DNA of 64,000 nt, taken from the NCBI RefSeq assembly GCF_020694005.1, contig NZ_CP073013.1:806001-870000 (forward strand). Reading direction: 5' to 3'. Numbering within the stretch: position 1 is the first letter of the stretch; the number at the start of each line of letters is the position of its first letter. The notes beneath the pieces were generated by a model. That model did no database searches. It was not told where the DNA came from and saw only the letters and a program-made list of their open reading frames with translations. This DNA is from Marinomonas profundi. Its GTDB lineage: Bacteria; Pseudomonadota; Gammaproteobacteria; Pseudomonadales; Marinomonadaceae. The position numbers were made by a program, and so were the translations under genes. Shown one piece after another: positions 28,560 to 36,431 of this stretch.

Positions 28560-29216
28560 ATGACCCGCGATGAGCTCCTTAAGGCTTACAACGATATTTT
28601 TGTAATCAAACACCCTTTTGTGAAACACAAACTCACCAGTCTTCGCGACAAAAATACCAGTACACGTGAATTTCGTATGTTAGTAGAAGAGCTCGGCACT
28701 CTGATTGGGTATGAAGCGACACGAGATTTAGAAACCATCGATGTGGAAGTAGAAACGCCTCTTGAAAAGGCCATGTGTCCGGTCTTAAAAGGCAAAAAAC
28801 TGTGCATCGTCACCATCATGAGAGCAGGCAACGGATTGGCTGAAGGGGTGTTGAAATTATCGCCTTCTGCACGCGTCGGACACGTTGGTTTGTACCGAGA
28901 TCCAGACACCAAACAACCGGTTGAATACTATTTAAAAATGCCTCACTCCGTCAACGAGCGCACCATCATTGTGGTTGATCCTATGCTGGCAACGGGCAAC
29001 TCAGCCATCATGGCCATTGATAAAATGAAGCAAATGGGCGCGACTGATATCCGTTTTATCTGTTTATTTGCCGCCCCAGAAGGCATTCAAGCCTTTAAAG
29101 CCGCACACCCAGACGTCGCCATGTACATAGGGGCAATCGACCGCTGCCTTGACGAACATGCCTACATTCGCCCAGGTGTTGGCGACGCAGGCGACCGTAT
29201 TTACGGAACGCGTTAA
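28560..29216 (+). CDS. upp: Uracil phosphoribosyltransferase
   Basis: The 218-residue enzyme has [19 protein letters not shown] near the start, [19 protein letters not shown], and the PRPP-binding loop [17 protein letters not shown]; the C-terminal [13 protein letters not shown] matches the uracil-binding region. It salvages uracil to UMP with PRPP. A strong AAAGGAAAG ribosome site precedes the ATG. It is a single gene with a good terminator. The nearby RutR-like TetR regulator may hint at local pyrimidine control. Confidence 0.96.
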   Translation: MTRDELLKAYNDIFVIKHPFVKHKLTSLRDKNTSTREFRMLVEELGTLIGYEATRDLETIDVEVETPLEKAMCPVLKGKKLCIVTIMRAGNGLAEGVLKLSPSARVGHVGLYRDPDTKQPVEYYLKMPHSVNERTIIVVDPMLATGNSAIMAIDKMKQMGATDIRFICLFAAPEGIQAFKAAHPDVAMYIGAIDRCLDEHAYIRPGVGDAGDRIYGTR

Positions 29217-29230
29217 TCGATTATGCCAAC

Positions 29231-29268
29231 AAAAAGGCCTTTCTCTAGTCAATAAAGAAAGGCCTTTT
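29231..29268. terminator. Bidirectional rho-independent terminator after upp and the LysE gene
   Basis: AAAAAGGCCTTTC (29231-29243) pairs with GAAAGGCCTTTT (29257-29268), flanked by A and T runs. It serves upp on the forward strand and the LysE-family gene on the reverse strand. Confidence 0.85.
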
Positions 29269-29294
29269 ATTATGCTAAGACGGATCGTTAAGCG

Positions 29295-29915
29295 CTAATT
29301 TTTCAGCGCCAAGAAAGCCCCCGCACTGGCCATGATGCCACCCGCCGTTCTATTCAATGACTTCATCGAACGCTCAGACCTCATAAAACGTCTCGCCTGA
29401 GAGGCGCCCATTGCAATAATCGTTAAGCCCAGCAACAAGGCGACAGAAGCAAGAAATGACGCCAAGACAATATCAACGCCACTTAAGACAGTTAAATCCA
29501 TAAACGTCGGCAAAAAAGCCACATAAAACAGAATCACTTTCGGATTAGACGCCGAAATCATAAAGCCTTGAATAAAGCTCGCCAATTCATTGCTTGCTTG
29601 CCGTTGGTCTTCTTCTGAGGAAGAGGTAACAATCGGTGACGTCCACATTTTCCAGCCTAAATAAATCAAATACGCGGCACCAGCATAACGTATTAACAAA
29701 AATGCACTTTCCCAACTAGAGGCAATGGCCGCTAACCCATAACACGCCATGACCAAATACACGATATCGCTTAGCACCATGCCAAGACTAAGAGACAAGC
29801 TCGCGCGTGCGCCTTTGGCCATGCTTCTTGCCAAAATAGCAAACACCCCAGGACCTGGCGTAATGCTAAAAATAAAAATAGCGAGAAAAAACGTCATTCC
29901 ACTTTCTAATGTCAT
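29295..29915 (-). CDS. LysE/RhtB-family amino-acid exporter
   Basis: The 206-residue membrane protein has about six hydrophobic segments and the LysE-family start FFLAIFIFSITPGPGVFAIL with the SITPGPG motif, plus LIYLGWKMW and SASNPKVILFYVAFLPTF. The family exports lysine, threonine, homoserine or other small metabolites. It lies 18 bp downstream of the TetR regulator in the same direction, so the pair is probably an operon in which the regulator controls the exporter. The substrate is unknown. Confidence 0.88.
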   Translation of the reverse strand: MTLESGMTFFLAIFIFSITPGPGVFAILARSMAKGARASLSLSLGMVLSDIVYLVMACYGLAAIASSWESAFLLIRYAGAAYLIYLGWKMWTSPIVTSSSEEDQRQASNELASFIQGFMISASNPKVILFYVAFLPTFMDLTVLSGVDIVLASFLASVALLLGLTIIAMGASQARRFMRSERSMKSLNRTAGGIMASAGAFLALKN

Positions 29916-29933
29916 TGCTAACCCTCCAGCAAT

Positions 29934-30584
29934 TTACAACGAATCGTCAACCACACCACAACCAGCCAGCACCATGCGAGTGATAAACTGCTTTGCATCA
30001 TCATAGTCGTTGTCTTCTAACGTCTCTTTTTGCAGTATGATTTTCACCTGCGCATCAAAGTCCGCATACGTCTGCGTCATCGCCCAAAGGCTGATAAAAA
30101 GATGCTCCGTTGACACCGGCGCCATAAGCCCTTTATCCACCCACACTTGAATGGTGGCTTTTTCTCTTTCTAATTCGGTCACAAACAAGTTTCGAAGATA
30201 ATCCAAAACAAAATGCTCTTCACCCATTAATGCCATGGCAAACACTTTGGACGCATTTTTATTGGCCCGTGACTGGTCTATTTTCTCGCTAATATACCGA
30301 GTAAGGTTCTCTTTAGGCCCACCTTCAACGTCAAATTCACTAACAGAATCCAGCCAAAGACGCAGGATGCGCTCTAAAACCGCTTCCAGCAAATCCTTTT
30401 TAGATCGATAATAATAATGCACATTGGCCTTAGGCAGACCCGCTTCATCGGCGATCATTTGCGTGGTGGTTTTCGCCAACCCTTGGCGGGCAAAAACACG
30501 CTCTGAGGTTTCTAAAATAAGAGTTTGGTTTTGAGCGCGAATATGCGCTTTCAGCTGATCTTTTGGCCGTTTCTCTTCACTCAA
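29934..30584 (-). CDS. TetR-family regulator with RutR-type C-terminal domain
   Basis: The 216-residue protein has an N-terminal helix-turn-helix (TTTQMIADEAGLPKANVHYY, about residues 38-57) and a C-terminal domain resembling that of E. coli RutR, with YISEKIDQSRANKNASKVFA and LWAMTQTYADFDAQVKIIL. RutR senses uracil/thymine. The ligand here is not known. It leads a two-gene unit with a LysE-type exporter. A TGGTCAA half-site lies 14 bp before its start and a fuller RutR-box-like site lies about 460 bp upstream. Confidence 0.85.
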   Translation of the reverse strand: MSEEKRPKDQLKAHIRAQNQTLILETSERVFARQGLAKTTTQMIADEAGLPKANVHYYYRSKKDLLEAVLERILRLWLDSVSEFDVEGGPKENLTRYISEKIDQSRANKNASKVFAMALMGEEHFVLDYLRNLFVTELEREKATIQVWVDKGLMAPVSTEHLFISLWAMTQTYADFDAQVKIILQKETLEDNDYDDAKQFITRMVLAGCGVVDDSL

Positions 30585-30597
30585 GGGTTCGCCTCAC

Positions 30598-30604
30598 TGG
30601 TCAA
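30598..30604. promoter_or_regulatory. Possible RutR-type half-site before the TetR gene
   Basis: TGGTCAA (TTGACCA on the other strand) equals one arm of the E. coli RutR box TTGACCAnnTGGTCAA and lies 14 bp before the TetR start. The second arm is degenerate (CTCGCC-like), so this may be chance. Confidence 0.25.
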
Positions 30605-30751
30605 ATACATACTAAAGGGGGGATATTGGTATTGTTTTATCATCCTGACAATACCCGCGGAGGATAACATTCTTTAGAATCGACACGAAGTAATAAGAAA
30701 AATCACCGCCTCTATCAAGCGCCCAACAGCAAGCTTCCGACTTAAAAAAGC

Positions 30752-30776
30752 AAAAAAAAGGGAGCCGAAGCTCCCC
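30752..30776 (-). terminator. Strong intrinsic terminator of a candidate RNA upstream of the TetR gene
   Basis: On the reverse strand GGGAGC-TTCG-GCTCCC is followed by eight T. It has a GC stem, a UUCG tetraloop and a U tract, and it lies 170 bp upstream of the TetR gene with no coding gene before it, so it must end a non-coding transcript or act as an attenuator. Confidence 0.85.
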
Positions 30777-31030
30777 ATTTCCCCTCGTAGCAGAGACCTT
30801 CGTGACTATAGGCATTCGTCACTGGGCTAACTGCTACACCACGTTGGCACTGTAATCGAGTCGCAATCAACTTGCGTTTCTCAATGTTCTTGAATAGAGA
30901 TAAACACCATCCCAAGTTGCGTTAATGCAACCCTGAACAACTGAACCTAAGTTTAAAAACCCAAAGCCATTCAGCCGCTCACAAAATAAGTGACTTAATT
31001 ATAAACAGGTGATTTTTCAGTGCAATAGGC
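30760..31030 (-). ncRNA. Candidate structured RNA or leader, unassigned
   Basis: The 485-bp gap between the TetR gene and the diguanylate cyclase has no credible coding frame. On the reverse strand, just before the intrinsic terminator, several stems can be drawn: GTAGCAG/CTGCTAC (30789-30835 region) enclosing GTGAC/GTCAC, then CGCAA/TTGCG (about 30860-30875) and GTTGC/GCAAC (30916-30931). It may be a free small RNA or an attenuating leader of the TetR-LysE operon. It does not match TPP, lysine, glycine, cobalamin, 6S or tRNA patterns that I can recall. The 5' end is unknown. Confidence 0.45.
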
Positions 31031-31072
31031 TAACCTAAAATAATTGACCGATTGATCAGTTATTTTAGGTTA
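31031..31072. repeat. Perfect 13-bp inverted repeat overlapping the diguanylate cyclase stop
   Basis: TAACCTAAAATAA (31031-31043) and TTATTTTAGGTTA (31060-31072) are exact inverted copies around a 16-bp centre. The right arm includes the stop codon of the GGDEF gene. It may act as an AT-rich transcript end for that gene; the centre holds the RutR-box-like sequence. Confidence 0.8.
31044..31059. promoter_or_regulatory. RutR-box-like operator candidate
   Basis: TTGACCGATTGATCAG matches 11 of 14 defined positions of the E. coli RutR consensus TTGACCAnnTGGTCAA, with a complete TTGACC arm. The RutR-like TetR gene begins 460 bp downstream. Binding by that regulator is an inference. Confidence 0.35.
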
Positions 31073-32224
31073 CTGGGCTTTTTTAGGGAGCGGGGATTTA
31101 GAAACTCGGTTTCTGCCTTTCTTTTTCGATTGATACAATGCGTCATCTGCTCTTTTTAACACTGAGTCTGGGGATTCTCCCTGTGCCGCAAAAGCCACCC
31201 CAAGGCTAGCCGTGACGTTGATTTCAATGTCTTGTTTCTTTTTAGGGTCCAACACCTCAACTAACCTTGCCTCAATACCAGCACGAACCGACTCTAGAAT
31301 CTCTTCAACATCCCCAAGGTAGCGGCTTCGAAAGACAATCGTAAACTCTTCGCCACCATAGCGAAACGCACGTCCAGGACTGGCAAACTGCTTCAGCACA
31401 GCGGCCACGCTTTTTAGTACCTTGTCTCCCATATCATGCCCGTAGGTGTCATTAAATTTTTTAAAATGATCCACATCAACCATGGCAATCGCATACTGTT
31501 TAGGCAAACCAACCAGCTGCTCATTTAAGGCTCGCCGCCCGGGCAATTTAGTCATATCGTCTAAATACGCCATGCGATGACTTTCCATCAACAAAAACCA
31601 AATCCATAATAAAAGCTGCGCCGACAGCAAAACATCAAACTGCGCGTCTGAAGACATGAAATAACTGATGATCAACAAACTCACGATGCCAATTAGCCCA
31701 CTGGCACGAAAAGCCTCACTACTGAACCACCAAGCAAGACCCGTTGATGCCATGCTGACAACCAACACACACCAAAGCAAAACCGTAGACCAGCTCATAT
31801 TAGTGTGCAAAAAAGTGTGCTCTAAGAAATCAAAAGACACCCAGTTTCGCTCAATCGCATAGCACCAGCTCACCAGCATCAATACAAAAAGCATGCGATT
31901 CAGCGCAAAACGATTAAAAAAACCGCGCTCAGGCACAAAGGTCAATAAAGCGATACAAAAGCAAGAAACCACCAAATAGGCGGTCAAAGAAGCAGGTTCC
32001 GAATCCCCGTAGAGTTTAGGAATTAATAGCAATAAAACAACGATTAACACGCGGCCTTTATTGAAATGCCAAGCCAGAAAAATCGCCATACAAGCCAAGA
32101 TAAGCGGCAGCAAAGGCAATAAATTAAACCACAGAGGTGGTAGCAAGCCGACATACAAACTAGCATAAACGCTAACCAGTAAAATGAAGCAAGGTACGAG
32201 CAATGAACTTAAACGTTCGGACAT
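31070..32224 (-). CDS. Membrane-bound diguanylate cyclase (GGDEF)
   Basis: The 384-residue protein has six or seven hydrophobic segments in the first 210 residues and a C-terminal GGDEF domain with DDMTKLPGRRALNEQL, MVDVDHFKKFNDTYGHDMGD and the active site RYGGEEFTIVF (GGEEF at residues 290-294). It should make cyclic di-GMP from two GTP. The product-inhibition I-site RxxD, expected five residues before GGEEF, reads SPGR, so classical feedback inhibition appears absent. The N-terminal sensor is not a family I recognise. It is a single gene. Confidence 0.9.
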   Translation of the reverse strand: MSERLSSLLVPCFILLVSVYASLYVGLLPPLWFNLLPLLPLILACMAIFLAWHFNKGRVLIVVLLLLIPKLYGDSEPASLTAYLVVSCFCIALLTFVPERGFFNRFALNRMLFVLMLVSWCYAIERNWVSFDFLEHTFLHTNMSWSTVLLWCVLVVSMASTGLAWWFSSEAFRASGLIGIVSLLIISYFMSSDAQFDVLLSAQLLLWIWFLLMESHRMAYLDDMTKLPGRRALNEQLVGLPKQYAIAMVDVDHFKKFNDTYGHDMGDKVLKSVAAVLKQFASPGRAFRYGGEEFTIVFRSRYLGDVEEILESVRAGIEARLVEVLDPKKKQDIEINVTASLGVAFAAQGESPDSVLKRADDALYQSKKKGRNRVSKSPLPKKAQ

Positions 32225-32334
32225 AGAAAAATTAAACCCATCGAATCATTCGATTAAATACGACCAATATATTGCCCCGAAACCGATTCATTTTCATCAA
32301 TAATAATGTGAACTCTCGATAAAAGGAAAAAACA

Positions 32335-33306
32335 ATGGGATTACTTGTAGACGGAAAGTGGCTCGACCAATGGTATGACACCAAAGCCAATCAAGGTAAA
32401 TTTGTGCGTAGCCAGTCCGAATTTAGAAACTGGGTCTATCCTGAAAGCCAATTCGACGAAAACAACCCACAGCACTTTCCCGCTGAAGCGGGGCGTTATC
32501 ACCTTTATGTTTCTCTGGCTTGCCCTTGGGCGCATCGAACACTTATTTTTAGTAAGCTGAAACAACTGGAAGACATCATCAGCGTCAGTTGCGTTCACCC
32601 CGACATGTTGGAAAATGGCTGGGAGTTTAAACACGATAGCGACTTTACCGATCCGCAGTTCAGTATTGACGACCCATTACATCATTTCGACTTTGCTCAT
32701 CAGCTCTATACCCAAGCCAAAAGCGACTATAGCGGAAGAGTCACCGTGCCTATTTTGTGGGATAAGCAACGCAACACCATTGTCTCAAACGAATCGGCGG
32801 ATATTATTCGTATTTTTAATCGTGCCTTCAATGAAATAACAGGCAACCACCTTGATTTTTACCCAGCCGAAAAAGCCAAAGACATCGATCAGATCAATGA
32901 CCGCATCTACAACACCGTCAACAATGGTGTCTATAAATGTGGTTTTGCGACCACCCAAAGTGCGTACGAAGAGGCATTAACACCGCTGTTTGATACGCTA
33001 GATTTTATTGAACACCGACTCGAAACTAACCCCTATTTATTGGGCGAAGAGCAAACAGAAGCGGATTGGCGTCTATTCACGACATTAATTCGCTTCGATG
33101 CCGTGTATTTTGGGCACTTTAAATGCAATTTAAAGCGTATTCTTGATTACCCAAACCTCAACGCTTACTTAAAGCGTCTGCATGATGTGCCACACATTGA
33201 CGAGACAATTAACCTGCAACACATAAAACGGCATTATTATTACAGCCACAAAACCATTAATCCCACACAAGTGGTTCCTATCGGCCCTTCAACCTTGTTT
33301 AGATAA
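32335..33306 (+). CDS. yqjG: Glutathionyl-hydroquinone reductase (Xi-class GST)
   Basis: The 323-residue protein matches the YqjG/Xi-class glutathione transferases: FRNWVYPESQFDENNP, the catalytic-Cys loop LACPWAHRTLIFSKLK, VPILWDKQRNTIVSNESADI and the C-terminal RFDAVYFGHFKCNLKRI. These enzymes reduce glutathionyl-hydroquinones using GSH. The length (E. coli 328) and motif order are normal. It diverges from the diguanylate cyclase across 110 bp, preceded by AAAAGGA. Confidence 0.92.
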   Translation: MGLLVDGKWLDQWYDTKANQGKFVRSQSEFRNWVYPESQFDENNPQHFPAEAGRYHLYVSLACPWAHRTLIFSKLKQLEDIISVSCVHPDMLENGWEFKHDSDFTDPQFSIDDPLHHFDFAHQLYTQAKSDYSGRVTVPILWDKQRNTIVSNESADIIRIFNRAFNEITGNHLDFYPAEKAKDIDQINDRIYNTVNNGVYKCGFATTQSAYEEALTPLFDTLDFIEHRLETNPYLLGEEQTEADWRLFTTLIRFDAVYFGHFKCNLKRILDYPNLNAYLKRLHDVPHIDETINLQHIKRHYYYSHKTINPTQVVPIGPSTLFR

Positions 33307-33498
33307 ACCAAAGGCTGCGCAAAAGCAGAATTAAGGTAAATTCAAAAAGGCGAAGCGAAAGTCTGTTAAAGTAAGTTCTTTTTAAGGATAATGGACTTAC
33401 TTTACGATCAATTTACGCTATCAATAAATTTACGCTGCTAAATAGACAACATCCTACTGTCTGTTTGAAACATACCTACTTGAGACTTGTGGTTATTT

Positions 33499-34344
33499 AT
33501 GGAAAAGAAAATACTTTGGATTATTTCTTTCGCACTAATATTCATTCTGTGGATGAAAGTGGGGCCATTTCAAAACGGACAAGATGACACCAGTTCGTCA
33601 TATCAAGAGTCGGAAGGCGCCACTTCAGATGAAAAAAATTACTTTAAATCTCATCCGATTAAAACAAAGACCCCCGATTTTGCCGCTATTACAGACATCC
33701 AAGCGCGCAAGAATGCGTTTTTTAACTACCTGACGCCTTTCGTAAACGAAAAAAATGACCTCATATTGAAAGATAGAGCCCGCTTGAATAAGTTTCTCGA
33801 TAAGGGCTTAAAGCTGTCTTCGAAAGACAAAAAATGGCTCTCAACACTTCGCAAAGACAACAAGCTTCAAGTACTAGAAAGCTATGAAGAACAAGACATA
33901 AAAGCGCTACTGAATCGCTTGGACATTATTCCGGTCTCATTAGTATTGGCTCAATCCGCCAACGAATCCGCTTGGGGCACATCTCGCTTTGCCACGGAAG
34001 GAAACAACTTTTTTGGTCAATGGTGTTTTCGTAAAGGCTGCGGCTTAGTCCCAGAATCTAGAGACAGCGATGCCGATCACGAAGTACGCAAATTTCATGA
34101 TGCTCGTGAATCCGTCTTTGCTTACATCGACAATATAAACACCAATGCCGCCTACAAAGAGCTACGAGCGGCGCGCTTAGAATTGCGCCAAAGTAACGAA
34201 GAAATCACCGGTCTTGCTCTCGTGCATGGCTTGCAACGCTACTCTGAACGCGGTCAAGCCTACGTAGAAGAAATTGAAGGTTTAATTAATTACAATAAGC
34301 TTTGGCGCTATAACCAACCCCAAGCCGCTAAAGAGCCAGAGTAA
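33499..34344 (+). CDS. Bax-family glucosaminidase-like protein
   Basis: I choose the ATG at 33499 over an in-frame TTG four codons upstream, giving 281 residues. An N-terminal signal anchor (ILWIISFALIFILWMKVG) is followed by a Ser/Asp-rich linker and a glucosaminidase-type domain with LVLAQSANESAWGTSRFATE, NNFFGQWCFRKGCGLVP and GLQRYSERGQAYVEEI, closely like E. coli Bax. The Glu in NESAWG is the likely catalytic acid acting on peptidoglycan in the periplasm. The biological role of Bax is poorly known. Confidence 0.88.
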   Translation: MEKKILWIISFALIFILWMKVGPFQNGQDDTSSSYQESEGATSDEKNYFKSHPIKTKTPDFAAITDIQARKNAFFNYLTPFVNEKNDLILKDRARLNKFLDKGLKLSSKDKKWLSTLRKDNKLQVLESYEEQDIKALLNRLDIIPVSLVLAQSANESAWGTSRFATEGNNFFGQWCFRKGCGLVPESRDSDADHEVRKFHDARESVFAYIDNINTNAAYKELRAARLELRQSNEEITGLALVHGLQRYSERGQAYVEEIEGLINYNKLWRYNQPQAAKEPE

Positions 34345-34448
34345 TCGCTAAGATTGTTACGAAATTACTTTCGACGGGGTGGCTAAGCGCCATCCCCTTC
34401 ATTACAATACCCTAATCTTTTACCCACTCATAAAACGAGGAAATTCAA

Positions 34449-36365
34449 TTGGCCCGTTTACCTGTTATTGTTGGCTTTGGCGGAATCAATTCGGCTGGTC
34501 GTACTTCTTCACATCAAGCATACCGTCGCATTGTCTTTGATCTCTTGCCAAGCTCAATCCAGCAGGATGTGTTACTTGATCTTGCCACCATTACCAATAT
34601 GGCTGAGCACAAAAACGGCCTTTGGTACACAGACGGCGGAGAAGCACTAGACGCCACCGCATTAGTGGACAGCATAGGAGAATCCCTTCTTGCTCGAACA
34701 CTGATACGACGCATACACCCAAGCTTATTTGATGTAGACCATGTTGTGCTGCACAAGTCCACGACACTGCAAGCAGCACACCAAGACGAAAAACTCAGCT
34801 TTACCGTTAAATCACGCTCTTTACCTAATGAACGCCCAACCAATTGGCAGGTAACCGAGCTTGACAATGGACTAAGCGAAGTCGTAGTAGATGGCAACTT
34901 AGAAACCTTTATTAAAGACACCCGCCCACTTTCTGTTAAAGCGGCCGGACAATTGCCAACAGGGTTCGACCCTTCCAAGCTCTATCAAAGCCGAAACCAT
35001 CCTCGCGGCCTGCAAATGACCGTGTATGGCGCGTCTGATGCGATCAAAAGCAGTGGTATTGATTGGGAGCTCATTCGCAGCAAAGTCGCTCCCGATAAAA
35101 TGGCGGTTTATGCCGCTAACTCGATTGGTCAAATGGATGACCTAGGTTTTGGCGGCATGCTGAAGTCCGCCCTAATGGGCAAACGCACCACCTCAAAACA
35201 CCTACCACTTGGCTATGCTCAAATGCCCGCCGACTTTGTCAATGCCTATATTTTAGGCAGTGTGGGCAATGTAGGTACCGCGATTGGCGCCTGCGCAACG
35301 TATTTTTTCAATTTGGAAAAAGCCATCGACGGCATCAAAAGCGGGAAGTTTCGAGTCGCCATGGTAGGCGGTAGCGATGCGCCCATCACGCCTGAAATTA
35401 TCGAAGGATTCCGCACCATGGGCGCCCTAGCAGAAGACACCGCTCTGCTAGCACTTGACCAAATCACCAATCAAGAGGAACCAGACCACACCCGCAGCTG
35501 TCGACCATTTGCGCAAAACTGTGGCTTTACTATTGGTGAATCCAGTCAGTGGACCCTGCTCATGGACGATGAGCTTGCCATCGAACTGGGAGCACAAATA
35601 TTTGGCGCCATCCCCGCGGTGTTTTCGCACGCTGATGGCCATAAGAAATCCATTTCAGCACCCGGTATTGGCAATTATTTAACCATGAGCAAAGCCATGG
35701 CTTACCTGCAAAATATCATCGGTAATGACGGCTTAACACAACGTACTTTTATTCAAGCCCATGGCACCAGTACACCACAAAATAGAATCACTGAATCTCA
35801 CGTGCTGAGTAAAGCCGCCACCAGCTTTGGAGCAACCGCCATGCCGGTTGTTGCGATGAAGGCGTTTCTTGGACACTCTCAAGGCACCGCCGGTGGCGAT
35901 CAGCTGCATTTATCATTGGGCGTATGGAAAGACGGCATTTTACCTGGCATCACCACATCGCACGCCATTGCGGACGATGTTTATCAAGACGGTTTAAAAT
36001 TTCAGCTTAAACATGAAGTTTACGGAAAAGACTATTTTGATGCGGCATTACTAAACTCGAAAGGCTTCGGCGGCAACAATGCAACAGCGGTGCTATTATC
36101 CCCAGCTCAAACCATGAAAATGCTGAAAAAACGCTATGACGCTGAAGCGCTTGACGTATACCAAGCCAAAAACACCGAAGTAATAGCCACTGCAGAAGAA
36201 TACAACCAAGCCACAATTCGCGGCGAAACCTTACCTATTTATAAGTTTGGCTTTAACGTGCTAGGCGGCGAAGAATTGGCGATCACCGATCAGGCCATCC
36301 ATTTACCGGGTTACGAAATGCCTGTTACATTAAACTTGGACAATGACTTTAGCGACCTGAAATAA
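34449..36365 (+). CDS. fabY: Beta-ketoacyl synthase FabY (fatty-acid initiation)
   Basis: The 638-residue protein starts at a TTG (34449) behind GAGGAAA and begins MARLPVIVGFGGINSAGRTS, the FabY start known from Pseudomonas aeruginosa (634 residues). The thiolase-fold parts include VGNVGTAIGACATYFFNLEK with the active-site Cys, IQAHGTSTPQNRITE and KAFLGHSQGTAGGDQL with the two catalytic His. FabY condenses acetyl-CoA with malonyl-ACP and can replace FabH. It is a single gene, 104 bp after bax. Confidence 0.9.
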   Translation: MARLPVIVGFGGINSAGRTSSHQAYRRIVFDLLPSSIQQDVLLDLATITNMAEHKNGLWYTDGGEALDATALVDSIGESLLARTLIRRIHPSLFDVDHVVLHKSTTLQAAHQDEKLSFTVKSRSLPNERPTNWQVTELDNGLSEVVVDGNLETFIKDTRPLSVKAAGQLPTGFDPSKLYQSRNHPRGLQMTVYGASDAIKSSGIDWELIRSKVAPDKMAVYAANSIGQMDDLGFGGMLKSALMGKRTTSKHLPLGYAQMPADFVNAYILGSVGNVGTAIGACATYFFNLEKAIDGIKSGKFRVAMVGGSDAPITPEIIEGFRTMGALAEDTALLALDQITNQEEPDHTRSCRPFAQNCGFTIGESSQWTLLMDDELAIELGAQIFGAIPAVFSHADGHKKSISAPGIGNYLTMSKAMAYLQNIIGNDGLTQRTFIQAHGTSTPQNRITESHVLSKAATSFGATAMPVVAMKAFLGHSQGTAGGDQLHLSLGVWKDGILPGITTSHAIADDVYQDGLKFQLKHEVYGKDYFDAALLNSKGFGGNNATAVLLSPAQTMKMLKKRYDAEALDVYQAKNTEVIATAEEYNQATIRGETLPIYKFGFNVLGGEELAITDQAIHLPGYEMPVTLNLDNDFSDLK

Positions 36366-36431
36366 GCCTAACTTAGCCAACACAGAAGACTCACTGTCGC
36401 TGTGTTGGCTAGCCTTCAAGCAAATACCTTC

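Noticed and set aside
30612..30815. 67-codon reverse-strand frame in the gap before the TetR gene
   Set aside because: It runs through the intrinsic terminator and part of the candidate RNA, has no ribosome site and an unnatural composition (Cys/aromatic rich); treated as non-coding.
30782..30845. tRNA-like look of the reverse strand (GTGGTGTAGCAGTTAGCC start)
   Set aside because: No T-arm GTTCRA motif, no 7-nt anticodon loop and no acceptor pairing; it cannot be folded as a tRNA.
34514..34978. 154-codon reverse frame inside fabY
   Set aside because: Ser/Cys-rich antisense frame without homology; fabY is full length in the other direction.
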